From Firmicutes bacterium CAG:646 (GTDB lineage Bacteria > Bacillota > Clostridia > Lachnospirales > Lachnospiraceae), in the NCBI GenBank assembly GCA_000432335.1, contig HF995342.1:8216-57886 (forward strand): a stretch of DNA of 49,671 nt. Reading direction: 5' to 3'. Below are positions 14,745-24,149 of the stretch, piece after piece (within the stretch, counting starts at the first letter, position 1; the number at the start of each line of letters is the position of its first letter). The notes under the pieces were generated by a model. That model was not told the origin of the DNA. It made no database searches and worked only from the letters and a program-made list of their open reading frames with translations. A program made the translations under genes and the position numbers.

Positions 14745-16718
14745 ATGAGTCAGTGGATATGGAAATTTGGGGAGTTTGAGGTGTATCATAATCTGCTTTT
14801 GCACAATCGCAGACAGCAGTACGGATACCCGGAACCGGTTGTCTGGAAGCTGTATGCGCCGGAACCAGTGGTGTGTTTTAAGAAGGAAGTAACCACGGAG
14901 GGAGGTATTTTCAGAGTAAAAGCCTGCGGAAATCTTTCTGTTACAGTGGGGAAAGAGCCCTGGAATCAGAAAAAATACGGAGGGCAGTCGGAGATTCCCC
15001 TGGAACCGGGAACGACAGAGGTGAGCATCCGGGTGGCAAATGCGGAGACGTTTCCTTGTATTTATGTGGATGGGGTGATTGAGAGCGATGAATCCTGGTT
15101 GGCGGATGATATGAGTCACAACTGGGAGCCGGTGGGGACGTATGAACGATTTCGAGATCCGGAACAGACACCGGAAGTATTTCCGTTTGCCTATACGCCA
15201 GTTCCGTATGTGAAGAAAGAACGAACAAACGGCGGCATATTGTTTGATTTTGGCAGGGAAACTTTTGCAAAGACCAGGATTACGGGACTTCAGAAAAAGC
15301 GGGTGAGAGTACAGTTTGGGGAATCCCGGGAGGAAGCGTTGGATGCAGTCTGGAGTGTGATTCATTTTGACGAAGAACCGGAAAATGGAGAGATTTCCTA
15401 TATGCCTTATGCGTTCCGATATATTTTTGTCAGTGATGAAGAAGCAGAAATTCAGGCAGAATATGAATATTTGCCGTTGGAGTACCGGGGGGAATTTCGG
15501 TGTAATGAGGAGGTTATAAATAAGGTATGGGATGTGGCGGCTTATACCTTCCATTTAAACAGCAGAGAATTTTTTCTGGATGGAATTAAAAGGGACGGCT
15601 GGGTATGGTCGGCGGACGCATACCAAAGTTTCTTTGTGAATCGCTATCTGTTTTTTGACAAAGAATTAGAGAAAAGAACTTTGATTGCTCTGGGAGGAAA
15701 AAGTCCGTTCAAGGTACATATCAATACCATTATGGACTATACCTTTTTCTGGATCATCAGTCTGTATGATTACTATGTGACGTATGGGGATAAAAAGTTT
15801 CTGGCGCAGATCGCCCCGCAGATGCAGGAAGTGATGGCTTTTTGTCTGGGACGGACAGATGAGGATGGTTTTATGCGGGGAAAACCGGGAGACTGGATTT
15901 TCATTGACTGGGCGGATATGGATAAAACGGGAGCTTTGTGCGGAGAGCAGATTTTGTATGCAAAAGCCATGGACAGTTACGGGAAAATCTGTGAAATTCT
16001 GGGGATTTCTGATGGAGGATGCAGGGAAAAAGCGAAACTTTTGCAGCAGAAGATTTTTGAGAAATTCTATGATGAAGCAAAAAAGGTGTTTATAGACAGT
16101 TACGAGTCAGGAAAGAGAAATGTTACGCGGCACAGTAATATTTTGGCGTATCTGTTTTTGCCCTGCAGCGAAGAGCAGAAAAAGGATATTTATGAACGAG
16201 TGGTTCTGAACGATCAGGTGGCGAAGATCACCACGCCGTATTTCAAATTTTATGAAAATCAGGTTCATTGTCTGGCGGGAAATGGAACGCTTCTGGAGGA
16301 GTCTATTCGAAAGTATTATGGAAGTATGCTGGCTACAGGAGCTACTACGCTGTATGAAGAATACAATCCTGACATGAAAGGGACGGAACATTATGCCATG
16401 TATGGACATCCTTATGAAAAATCCCTCTGCCATGCGTGGAGCGCCAGTCCCATTTATCTTCTGGGAAATTTCCGCATGGGTGTGCAGAATACGGGAATTG
16501 CTTATGGAACCTTTGACGTGCGGCCGATGTTGGGAGATCTGAAAGAATTTTCCGGGAAGGTGCCAGTGCCGGGAGGGTGTGTACAGGTGGCAATGAAGAA
16601 AGGCGAACTCAGGGTAAAAACAGATGTACCGGGAGGAACTTTGTGGGTCCAAGATAAGCAATATAAGTTGGAACCGGGTGTAGAATTTGTAGGAGGATGG
16701 GAAGATGAAGAGAATTAA
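14745..16718 (+). CDS. GH78-like (alpha-L-rhamnosidase-related) glycosidase
   Basis: A 657-residue protein without signal peptide, related to bacterial alpha-L-rhamnosidases. N-terminal beta-rich domains (to about 255) are followed by the six-hairpin barrel (EEVINKVWDVAAYTFHLNS onwards) and a C-terminal beta domain. The active-site strand reads REFFLDGIKRDGWVWSAD, whereas the classical GH78 protein in this window (from 25039) has the NERxGW signature. The acid residue here is therefore Asp within GIKRD. The second acid is likely in TTLYEEYNPDMKGTEHY. It starts after CGGGAGG and overlaps the next gene by 14 bases. Specificity may differ from rhamnose; no experimental function is claimed. Confidence 0.82.
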   Translation: MSQWIWKFGEFEVYHNLLLHNRRQQYGYPEPVVWKLYAPEPVVCFKKEVTTEGGIFRVKACGNLSVTVGKEPWNQKKYGGQSEIPLEPGTTEVSIRVANAETFPCIYVDGVIESDESWLADDMSHNWEPVGTYERFRDPEQTPEVFPFAYTPVPYVKKERTNGGILFDFGRETFAKTRITGLQKKRVRVQFGESREEALDAVWSVIHFDEEPENGEISYMPYAFRYIFVSDEEAEIQAEYEYLPLEYRGEFRCNEEVINKVWDVAAYTFHLNSREFFLDGIKRDGWVWSADAYQSFFVNRYLFFDKELEKRTLIALGGKSPFKVHINTIMDYTFFWIISLYDYYVTYGDKKFLAQIAPQMQEVMAFCLGRTDEDGFMRGKPGDWIFIDWADMDKTGALCGEQILYAKAMDSYGKICEILGISDGGCREKAKLLQQKIFEKFYDEAKKVFIDSYESGKRNVTRHSNILAYLFLPCSEEQKKDIYERVVLNDQVAKITTPYFKFYENQVHCLAGNGTLLEESIRKYYGSMLATGATTLYEEYNPDMKGTEHYAMYGHPYEKSLCHAWSASPIYLLGNFRMGVQNTGIAYGTFDVRPMLGDLKEFSGKVPVPGGCVQVAMKKGELRVKTDVPGGTLWVQDKQYKLEPGVEFVGGWEDEEN

Positions 16719-18535
16719 TCTGGACAAAGATTGGATGTTTTATGAGAGTGAAGAAGGCAACAGTTTTGTATTTGAGCAGCGTCAGGGAACACCGGTAGAT
16801 CTTCCTCATGATTTTATTGTGGGAAAACCGAGAAGGGCAGATGCGCCGGGAGGGGCTGCCAACGGATATTTTGGAAATGGACAGGGCATATATAAGAAGA
16901 ATCTGGAGGTTCCAGAGGACTGGAAGGGGAAAACCGTACTTATATACCTGTCGGATGGTATTGAAGAAACAGGGCGAGGTTCAGGATGTGACAGAAGATA
17001 CCTTCGGTATTCGTACTATTGAAGTGGATGTGGAAAATGGTTTCCGTCTGAACGGCAGGAAGATGAATCTGAAAGGCGGCTGTGTGCATCATGACAATGG
17101 TTTTCTGGGAGCCTGCGCATATCCCAAGGCAGAAGAAAGAAAAATGAAGATCCTGAAAAAGGCGGGGTATAATACGGTGCGTATCAGCCACTATCCTCCG
17201 TCATTGGCTCTCTTGAAAATTTGTGACCGCCTGGGCATGCTCCTTATGGACGAGGCATTTGATGTGTGGAGAATGGGAAAGATGCCTCTGGATTATCATT
17301 TGTATTTTGAGGACTGGTGGGAAAGAGATATTGAAAATATGGTTCGCCGGGACAGGAATCATCCCTGTGTAATTACTTATTCTATCGGAAATGAAATTAC
17401 AGAGCGGGATGGAAGTAATCAGGGAGCAGAGTGGTCGGCAAAACTGGCGGCGAAGGTGAGACAACTCGATGCTACCCGATTTGTGACTTCAGCAGTTTGC
17501 GGAGTATTTCCGGAGAAAGAGGAGGAAGAGGAGGGAAGTAATTTTGATCTGAATCTTCTTCAGGACAATACGGTCTGGAACGAGGTGACGAAGGAATTTT
17601 GTGAACCTTTGGATATTGTAGGATATAATTATCTAAAAGATCTGTATGAGGAAAGCCATGAGCTGTTTCCGGAAAGAGTAATGCTGGGAACAGAAACCCA
17701 TTCTTTTACCACTTATGATTTTTGGCAAAAGGTAGAAAAACTTCCCTATGTGATCGGTGATTGTATTTGGGCAGCAGTGGATTATCTGGGAGAAGTGGGC
17801 GTGGGAAAAGTTTACTGGGAGAGTGCGAAAGGGGATTTTTCCTTTATGACGCCTTATCCCTGGAGAACTTCCTGGCAGTCGGATATTGACCTTACGGGAG
17901 AGCAGAAACCTCAGTCGGTATATCGTGAAATTATGTGGGAAAATACAGGAAAATCAGGGATTTACACCACCCATCCGAAACATTTTGGAGAAAATTTCAG
18001 GGGGACAGACTGGCATTGGTATGATGTAAATGATTGCTGGTATTTTGAAGACTGCTGGCTGGGAAAACCGGTAAAGGTAGATATTTACGGAGCGATAGAA
18101 AAATTGATGGCTACCATGGATATTTCTTATGCTCCCGGTGTTCTGGACGGAATTGTTTATAAAGAGGGAAAAGAAATCAGCCGTTGCCGTCTGGTGACAC
18201 CGGGAAAGGCTGCAAAACTGGAACTTTGCCCGGAAGATACGGTGATTCAGGCGGACGGAAAGGATCTGGCATATGTGCGGGTGATTTTGACGGATGAAAA
18301 TGGAAATCGTCTCACCCATGAAAAGCGGGAAATTCATGTAAATGTTACCGGTGCAGGAACTTTTCTGGCAGTGGGCAGCGGAAATCCATGTACGGAAGAC
18401 CAGATTACGGCAAAAGAATGTCATCTGTACCGGGGAACTGCCATTGTGATTCTCAAGAGTAAAGAGGCAGGAGAGACAACGATTACAGTGAATGCTGACG
18501 GAGTGGAAGCGGGAACTTGTGTGGTGAGATCTTGA
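16705..18535 (+). pseudogene. Glycoside hydrolase family 2 gene with internal deletion and frameshift
   Basis: Two reading frames together encode a shortened GH2 (beta-galactosidase/glucuronidase-like) enzyme. Frame one (16705-17022) gives the start of the sugar-binding domain (INLDKDWMFY, VDLPHDF, GYFGNGQGIYKKNL). It is lost around 16960-16985, after KTVLIYLSDG. Frame two then resumes at VTEDTFGIRTIEVDVENGF, normally more than 150 residues further on. The rest of the jelly-roll and the Ig-like domain are missing. The catalytic barrel is intact: the acid/base Glu in YSIGNEITE and the nucleophile Glu in LGTETHS are present. The C-terminal Ig-like domain also seems to lack about 20 residues after VDIYGA. 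An internal start in frame two could give a truncated protein. It lies between a GH78-like and a GH18 gene. Confidence 0.82.
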
Positions 18536-18545
18536 AGGAGAAGAT

Positions 18546-19553
18546 ATGAGCGATAAAAAAATATTAGGTTATATCAATGAGGATTCGATTGTAACAGAAG
18601 AACAGGTGAAAATTTTAACCCATATCCATGTTGCCTTTGGGCGGCTTACCATGGAGGGAACGATTAGCTTTAAAAATCATCCGTTTTTAAAACAGCTTCC
18701 TCAGATCAGAAAATGGAATCCAGAGATAAAAGTCATTCTGTCAGTGATCGGGGAAGAACCGGGAGCGTTTACCGTGTGCAGCGCATCCGAAAGCCTGCGG
18801 GAGAAGGTGTCAGAATCTTGCAGAAATTTGGTGGAAGAGGAGGGATTTGACGGCGTGGATTTTGACTGGGAATATCCTTGTGTTTCCACAAATGGCAGTG
18901 AATGTTCTCCTGAAGATAAGCAAAATTTTACCCTTTTGTGTCAGGCGGCAAAAAAAGGCGTGCAGGCTGCCGGGGGCAGCGTTTCGATTGCAGCTGCGGC
19001 AGAACTGTTTTATCTGGAATCTACAGAACCGGAAAAGCTGGCAAAAATCCTGGATTACGTTTGTCTGATGACTTACGATTTAAAGGGAAATCCCCATGCA
19101 GTAACTGGACATCACACAGCGTTATACGCTTCCACGGGAGATATTTTCCGAAATAGCTGCGATCAGGCGCTTCGATTATTTGAAAAATATGGTTTCCCGA
19201 AAGAAAAACTGTTGATGGGCGCAGCATTTTATTCCAGACAGTGGGAAGAGGTGCGGGACAGATACCACGGATTTTTGCAGATGACCCCAAAGGGCGCCGG
19301 GTATGGTCCAAATTATGATGAACTGGCAGCGGAGTATATCAACAAAAATGGATATGTGCGTTATTGGGATGATGAAGCGAAAGCACCGTTTTTGTTTAAT
19401 GGGAATTCTTTTATCAGTTATGATGACGAGGAATCTTTGAAATACAAATGTGCGTACGTTTGTCAGGAGGGAATTGGAGGCATTTTTTATTGGAGCCATA
19501 GCGGCGATACCACTGGTACTTTGCTGAGAAGCATTAGAAGAGAATTAAAATAA
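18546..19553 (+). CDS. Glycoside hydrolase family 18 (chitinase/endo-glucosaminidase-like)
   Basis: A 335-residue cytoplasmic (no signal peptide) GH18 TIM barrel. The catalytic signature FDGVDFDWEYP carries Asp105, Asp107 and the acid Glu109. Other family strands are KILGYINEDS (strand 1), IKVILSVIG (strand 3), YVCLMTYDLKG and the terminal GGIFYWSHSGDTTG. GH18 enzymes act on chitin-type or N-glycan chitobiose bonds by substrate-assisted catalysis. Being intracellular, this one probably handles imported oligosaccharides. It begins 10 bases after the GH2 stop behind GAAGGAG and completes the operon governed by the AraC gene at 13370. Confidence 0.9.
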   Translation: MSDKKILGYINEDSIVTEEQVKILTHIHVAFGRLTMEGTISFKNHPFLKQLPQIRKWNPEIKVILSVIGEEPGAFTVCSASESLREKVSESCRNLVEEEGFDGVDFDWEYPCVSTNGSECSPEDKQNFTLLCQAAKKGVQAAGGSVSIAAAAELFYLESTEPEKLAKILDYVCLMTYDLKGNPHAVTGHHTALYASTGDIFRNSCDQALRLFEKYGFPKEKLLMGAAFYSRQWEEVRDRYHGFLQMTPKGAGYGPNYDELAAEYINKNGYVRYWDDEAKAPFLFNGNSFISYDDEESLKYKCAYVCQEGIGGIFYWSHSGDTTGTLLRSIRRELK

Positions 19554-19555
19554 GG

Positions 19556-19573
19556 GTATTTACTTGTAAATAC
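19556..19573 (+). other. Palindrome after the GH18 gene
   Basis: GTATTTAC and GTAAATAC form an 8-bp stem with a two-base centre, 3 bases after the stop. No T-run follows, so any termination would be weak. Confidence 0.4.
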
Positions 19574-19630
19574 GTTAAGATGCCGGAAATTTCGCGAAAA
19601 TATTGTGAAAAATACCATGACGTTAGGATA

Positions 19631-19659
19631 TTGACTTTATAAAAGATCAGCGTTATACT
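19631..19659 (+). promoter_or_regulatory. Promoter of the ABC exporter leader
   Basis: TTGACT (19631-19636) and TATACT (19654-19659) with a 17-base spacer, 32 bases before a well-formed small ORF and about 490 bases before the first exporter gene. Confidence 0.8.
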
Positions 19660-19691
19660 AAGTGAAAATTTGAAAGAAAGGAGGCAGGCAA

Positions 19692-19799
19692 ATGAGAAAC
19701 TTAATCAATACATCGAATATGATGAAGGACACAAAATTACATACAGCAGCTAGATGGAGATTCAGAGGTCATATTGCCTGCCGTTCTTATGAGCAGTAG
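19692..19799 (+). CDS. 35-residue leader peptide upstream of the ABC exporter
   Basis: A small ORF with an excellent ribosome site (AAAGGAGGCAGGCAA before the ATG). The peptide is basic, starting MRNLINTSNMMKD and ending ARWRFRGHIACRSYEQ. A second possible small ORF, MWRLDRRGKMCAVVTQIL, begins 2 bases after its stop at 19801 and ends at 19857. An intrinsic terminator follows at 19881, before the exporter genes. The arrangement matches ribosome-mediated attenuation as known for the B. subtilis bmrB leader of the bmrCD exporter, in which a stalled ribosome prevents terminator formation. The coding call rests on the ribosome site and promoter; the regulatory role is inference. Confidence 0.65.
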   Translation: MRNLINTSNMMKDTKLHTAARWRFRGHIACRSYEQ

Positions 19800-19880
19800 A
19801 ATGTGGCGATTGGACAGGCGCGGGAAAATGTGTGCTGTCGTAACGCAGATTCTATGAGGGCAATTATCTTGCATACGGAG

Positions 19881-19917
19881 AAAAATGTGCTTCTGGGTAA
19901 ACCAGGAGCATTTTTTA
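19881..19917 (+). terminator. Leader terminator upstream of the ABC exporter
   Basis: GCTTCTGG (19889-19896) pairs with CCAGGAGC (19902-19909; one G-T pair) around GTAAA, with A5 before and T6 after. A related stretch, AAAATGTGTGCT, lies 54 bases earlier in the leader and could compete for the same 3' arm. It lies in the middle of the leader with no gene end nearby, as expected for an attenuator. Confidence 0.72.
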
Positions 19918-19918
19918 T

Positions 19919-20065
19919 GGAATTATTACAGAGAAGATTTTCGGAAATATTTATGTCATCAAACTCAGTCTGCGCTCACTTTGAGCCTGAAGTCTCAAAG
20001 ATGTGCTCGACAAATTCGTTTAATGTGACATAAATATTTCTGTAAATACGCCAGCGCAATAATTC
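19919..20065. repeat. Long imperfect inverted repeat in the exporter 5' leader
   Basis: GAATTATT (19919-19926) pairs with AATAATTC (20058-20065), and AAATATTTATGTCA (19945-19958) pairs perfectly over 14 bp with TGACATAAATATTT (20026-20039). An inner hairpin is CTTTGAG/CTCAAAG. It could be a folded mRNA leader or a small palindromic insertion. No gene is seen here; the ORF covering it runs through the terminator and is not credible. Confidence 0.62.
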
Positions 20066-20150
20066 TATAAAAAAATGCAGAAGACGTGAGTGCCTTGTGA
20101 AACAATCCGTGTAAGCAGGCTGTAGATTTGCAGTAGAAAAGGAGGATGTT

Positions 20151-22004
20151 ATGGAACAGAAAAAGACGGGTAAGTGGAAGTTGATATCCCGGTTTCTGAA
20201 GGGAAATGTGCATATGTTTGTATTGGTTTTTATTTTTTCCATGTTGAACACGTTGTTTAATGCGCTGACCCCTCAGATCGTGAGGATTTCTGTGGATTCA
20301 GTGATCGGGGGAGCGGACTGGCAGCTTCCTGGGTGGATCGTAGATACTTTTCATCTGGAAAGTATCCGACAGAGCGGATGGCACGCTCTTTTATTGGCAG
20401 GGGGAGCAATTATGATAGCTTCCGTATTGTCAGGTATCTGTAATTATGTCACAAAGATGGAGATGGCAAAGGGTTCTGAAAGTTTTGTAAAAGGAATCAG
20501 GGATGCGCTGTATGCTCATATCCAGAAGCTGCCATTTTCCTGGCATGTGAAGCATCAGACAGGAGAAATTATTCAGCGCTGTACATCTGATGTGGATGTG
20601 GTGCGGAATTTTGTCTGTAACCAGATGGTGGAGGTTTTCCGTATTGTATTTTTGATTCTTCTGTATATGGGAATCATGTTTTCCATGAATGTGAAGATTA
20701 CGCTGGTAGCGCTGCTTTTTATTCCAGTGATCATAGGCTATTCGGGATTCTTCTATTCGCGGATCGCCAGCAGATTTCAGGCGGCGGATGAGGCGGAGGG
20801 AGCTCTTTCCAGTGTGGTACAGGAAAATCTCACCGGTGTGCGGGTGGTTCGGGCTTTTGGAAAGGAAAAGTTTGAGATCGACCGTTTCGATGAAAAAAAT
20901 GAAAAATTTGCAAATCTCTGGATTCGCTTAGGGCGGTTGATGAGCGCTTACTGGGGATTGGGCGATCTGATTACAGGAATCCAGGTGCTTACGGTTATCT
21001 GTATGGGTGTGGTAACTGCTGTAGACGGTGGAATTACGTTGGGAGAATTTCTGGCTTTCGTTTCTTATAATGCCACTTTGATCTGGCCGGTGCGAAGCCT
21101 GGGAAGAATCCTTTCTGATATGAGTAAGGCAGGGGTTTCGATCGACCGTGTGGCATATATTTTGGATGCTGAAGAGGAAGAAGAACCGGAGAATCCGAAG
21201 GAACCTGCGATGGATCAGGATATCCGCTTTGAACATATTAATTTTTCTTATGGAACAGGTTATCCGGTGCTGAAGGATGTGGATTTTACGATTCCCGCAG
21301 GAAAAACCTTTGCGATTTTAGGAGGAACAGGAAGTGGAAAGTCTACACTGGTGCATCTTTTGAACCGGCTGTACGATCTTCCGGCTGATTCCGGTCGTAT
21401 TACCATCGGAGGGGTAGATCTGGCCCAGATTCCGAGAGGATATCTGAGAAAAAATATTGGAATGGTACTGCAGGAGCCATTTCTTTTCTCTCGAGGGATC
21501 GCAGATAATATAGCGATCACGCAGGAAGAAAAAAATGAAGAAGAGATTTATGCGGCAGCAAGAATTGCCTGCGTAGATGAATCCATTCGAAATTTCCATC
21601 ATGGATACGATACCATTGTGGGCGAGCGGGGCGTAACCCTTTCCGGCGGACAGAAACAGAGGGTAGCGATTGCCAGAATGTTGATGCAGAAAGCGCCAAT
21701 CATGGTATTTGACGATTCCTTGTCAGCGGTAGATGCGGAAACGGATGCCAAGATTCGGGAGGCTTTGCAGGAGGAAATGGGAAAAGCTACGGTAATTCTT
21801 ATTTCACACAGAATTACCACACTGATGCATGCGGACTGTATTATGGTTCTGGATGATGGAAAAGTGGCGCAGATGGGTACTCATGAGGAATTGATTCATC
21901 AGGAAGGAATATATAAATCCATTTATGATATCCAGATGAACAGTGAGGACAGAAAAGATATTTTTGAAGGAGAGCAGATGAGTGAGGAAGGAGGGAAAGC
22001 ATGA
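20151..22004 (+). CDS. ABC exporter half-transporter, degenerate-site subunit
   Basis: A 617-residue half-transporter with six N-terminal membrane helices (to about 330) and a C-terminal ATPase. Walker A is GGTGSGKST (391-399), the signature is canonical (LSGGQKQRVAIAR), and Walker B is IMVFDDSLS. Asp522 there replaces the catalytic Glu, and the switch His follows in ISHRITT. Such a subunit pairs with one carrying a good Walker B and an altered signature, which is exactly what the next gene encodes. The pair therefore looks like a BmrC/BmrD- or TM287/288-type heterodimeric multidrug or lipid exporter. Starts after AAAGGAGGATGTT; its stop overlaps the next start (ATGA). Substrate unknown. Confidence 0.92.
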   Translation: MEQKKTGKWKLISRFLKGNVHMFVLVFIFSMLNTLFNALTPQIVRISVDSVIGGADWQLPGWIVDTFHLESIRQSGWHALLLAGGAIMIASVLSGICNYVTKMEMAKGSESFVKGIRDALYAHIQKLPFSWHVKHQTGEIIQRCTSDVDVVRNFVCNQMVEVFRIVFLILLYMGIMFSMNVKITLVALLFIPVIIGYSGFFYSRIASRFQAADEAEGALSSVVQENLTGVRVVRAFGKEKFEIDRFDEKNEKFANLWIRLGRLMSAYWGLGDLITGIQVLTVICMGVVTAVDGGITLGEFLAFVSYNATLIWPVRSLGRILSDMSKAGVSIDRVAYILDAEEEEEPENPKEPAMDQDIRFEHINFSYGTGYPVLKDVDFTIPAGKTFAILGGTGSGKSTLVHLLNRLYDLPADSGRITIGGVDLAQIPRGYLRKNIGMVLQEPFLFSRGIADNIAITQEEKNEEEIYAAARIACVDESIRNFHHGYDTIVGERGVTLSGGQKQRVAIARMLMQKAPIMVFDDSLSAVDAETDAKIREALQEEMGKATVILISHRITTLMHADCIMVLDDGKVAQMGTHEELIHQEGIYKSIYDIQMNSEDRKDIFEGEQMSEEGGKA

Positions 22005-23824
22005 GTTACGATGAACAGGAGTATACAAAATCCTTTGACATAAAAATATGGAAAAAAGTGCTGCCATTTCTGAAACCATTCCGTAAGGTGGTTTTGATGG
22101 TGATTCTGTTGAATTTATTTTGTTCGGCGGTGGATATTGCACTGCCATTATTTCAAAGGTATGCGATTGACAATTTCATAGAGACGGGAAGTACCAAAGG
22201 ACTGCCGGTATTTGCTCTGGTTTATCTGGTGGTCATTGGTTTGCAGACGATAAGTGTTATTGCCTTCACGAGAGGAAATGTGCGGATCGAGATGCAGATG
22301 GGAAGAGATATGAAAAGAGCCTGTTTTGTGCATCTTCAGACCTTATCATTTTCTTACTATAATGTGACGCCGGTAGGGTATATTTTGGCAAGGGTTATGA
22401 ATGATACCAACCGAATTGCCGGACTGGTGGCGTGGAATATGGTGGATATGTTATGGGCGTTTGCCTATGTGGTAGGAGTTTTCGTGGCAATGGCGCTGCT
22501 GAACTGGAAATTAGCATTGATTGTTATGCTGATTGTTCCGGCGATTGCCATACTGACGGTATATTTCCAGAACAGAATATTGAAATGGAATCGTAAGGTA
22601 AGAAAGATCAATTCTAAGATCACGAGCGCCTATAATGAAGTAATCATGGGGGCAAAAACCTCAAAAACACTGGTGATCGAGGAGAAAAATGCGGAGGGCT
22701 TCCGGGAAGTTACGCAGGAAATGCGGGTGGCCGGCGTGAAAGCGGCGAGATTGTCTGCAATCTATCTGCCTCTGGTACTGTTTTTCAGCTCTCTGGCAAC
22801 AGCGATCGTGCTGGCGCAGGGAGGAAAAATGGTTTTGGAAGATCTGATGATGATTGGAACCTTGTCTGCATTTTCCTCTTATGCTGTGGGTATTTTTGAG
22901 CCAATTCAGCAGTTGGCGAGAAATATCGCAGAGGTTATTTCTGCTCAGGCAAATATTGAGCGGGTCATGGGACTTTTGGAACAGGAACCGCAGGTAGTGG
23001 ACAGCCCAGAAGTTGAAGAGAAATATGGGGACGTATTTTTCCCGAAAAAAGAAAACTGGGAAGAACTGCGCGGAGATATTGAATTTAAAAACGTATCTTT
23101 CCGATATCCTGATGGAAATGAAGATGTGTTGAAAGATTTTAACCTGAAAATTCCGGCGGGAACGACGGTGGCAATCGTGGGCGAGACGGGAGCGGGTAAG
23201 AGTACGCTGGTAAATCTGGCATGTCGTTTCTTTGAACCTACAGAGGGACAGATATTGATTGACGGAAAGGATTACAGAGAACGCAGTCAGCTATGGCTGC
23301 ACAGTAATATTGGATATGTGCTGCAGAATCCTCATCTGTTTTCCGGTACTGTTATAGACAATATCCGATATGGAAATCTGAACGCTACAGAGGAACAGGT
23401 TATGGCGGCGGCGAAAGCAGTATCTGCCGATCAGGTAGTGGAAAAATTAGAGCATGGTTACAATAGTGATGTAGGTGAAGGCGGCGATATGCTTTCCACA
23501 GGAGAAAAACAGCTGATCTCTTTTGCCCGGGCAGTACTGGCAGATCCGAGAATCTTCGTGTTGGATGAGGCAACCTCTTCCATTGATACTCAGACGGAAC
23601 AGCTGATCCAAAATGCTACAGAAAAACTTCTGGAAGGAAGAACTTCATTCCTGATCGCCCATCGTCTGTCTACTATAAGAAAAGCTGATGTGATTCTGGT
23701 GGTGAAAGACGGTAAGGTGGTAGAACAGGGAACCCATAAAGAATTGCTGAAGGCGAAAGGATACTATTATCAGTTGTACAGTAAGCAGTTTATGGAAGAA
23801 TCTGCGAAAAAAGTATTGAAGTAG
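22001..23824 (+). CDS. ABC exporter half-transporter, catalytic-site subunit
   Basis: A 607-residue partner of the preceding gene. Six membrane helices are followed by an ATPase with Walker A GETGAGKST, a degenerate signature LSTGEKQLISFAR (498 onwards), Walker B IFVLDEATSSID with catalytic Glu523, and switch His in IAHRLST. Its degenerate signature and the partner's Asp522 would fall in the same nucleotide site, leaving one hydrolysing site, the hallmark of asymmetric exporters. The 4-base overlap implies translational coupling. A strong terminator follows within 14 bases. Confidence 0.92.
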   Translation: MSYDEQEYTKSFDIKIWKKVLPFLKPFRKVVLMVILLNLFCSAVDIALPLFQRYAIDNFIETGSTKGLPVFALVYLVVIGLQTISVIAFTRGNVRIEMQMGRDMKRACFVHLQTLSFSYYNVTPVGYILARVMNDTNRIAGLVAWNMVDMLWAFAYVVGVFVAMALLNWKLALIVMLIVPAIAILTVYFQNRILKWNRKVRKINSKITSAYNEVIMGAKTSKTLVIEEKNAEGFREVTQEMRVAGVKAARLSAIYLPLVLFFSSLATAIVLAQGGKMVLEDLMMIGTLSAFSSYAVGIFEPIQQLARNIAEVISAQANIERVMGLLEQEPQVVDSPEVEEKYGDVFFPKKENWEELRGDIEFKNVSFRYPDGNEDVLKDFNLKIPAGTTVAIVGETGAGKSTLVNLACRFFEPTEGQILIDGKDYRERSQLWLHSNIGYVLQNPHLFSGTVIDNIRYGNLNATEEQVMAAAKAVSADQVVEKLEHGYNSDVGEGGDMLSTGEKQLISFARAVLADPRIFVLDEATSSIDTQTEQLIQNATEKLLEGRTSFLIAHRLSTIRKADVILVVKDGKVVEQGTHKELLKAKGYYYQLYSKQFMEESAKKVLK

Positions 23825-23837
23825 AAAAGGAATCTAG

Positions 23838-23879
23838 AAAAAAGTATCCTCATTTTTGAAAAATGCAGGATACTTTTTT
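23838..23879. terminator. Terminator after the ABC exporter
   Basis: AAAAAAGTATCCT and AGGATACTTTTTT form a 13-bp stem with an inner ATTTTT/AAAAAT pairing; A and T runs make it work on either strand. The 214 bases after it, up to the promoter at 24094, hold no recognisable gene. Confidence 0.88.
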
Positions 23880-24093
23880 CTGGAAATGCAATTTGCGCCT
23901 CCAAATTCCTGCAAAAATTAAGACTTTTCATCAGTCTGAGTATTAAAATGTACTCTAAAAAAAATTGAGAGTTCTCTCTTGTAAAACAGGAGACGGCGTG
24001 TTATAGTGAAAACATATTCTAATTATCAAATCAAGGCAGTTCAGCCGTTATTTTCCATAAAAGAAAAAGAGTATTTCTGTAAATAGTTCCGTG

Positions 24094-24122
24094 TTGCAAA
24101 ATATAAAATTGCATAATATAAT
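24094..24122 (+). promoter_or_regulatory. Promoter of the Rpn-like gene
   Basis: TTGCAA (24094-24099) and TATAAT (24117-24122) separated by 17 bases, 28 bases before the start codon. Confidence 0.7.
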
Positions 24123-24149
24123 TATTATAGAGAATGAGATGGGAGGTAT

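Noticed and set aside
14715..15554. 279-codon minus-strand ORF
   Set aside because: It is antisense to the GH78-like gene, with no homology signal and composition typical of a shadow frame.
19803..20033. 76-codon ORF in the ABC exporter leader
   Set aside because: It would be translated through the intrinsic terminator and the long inverted repeat, with a GTG start lacking a ribosome site; the terminator structure explains the region better.
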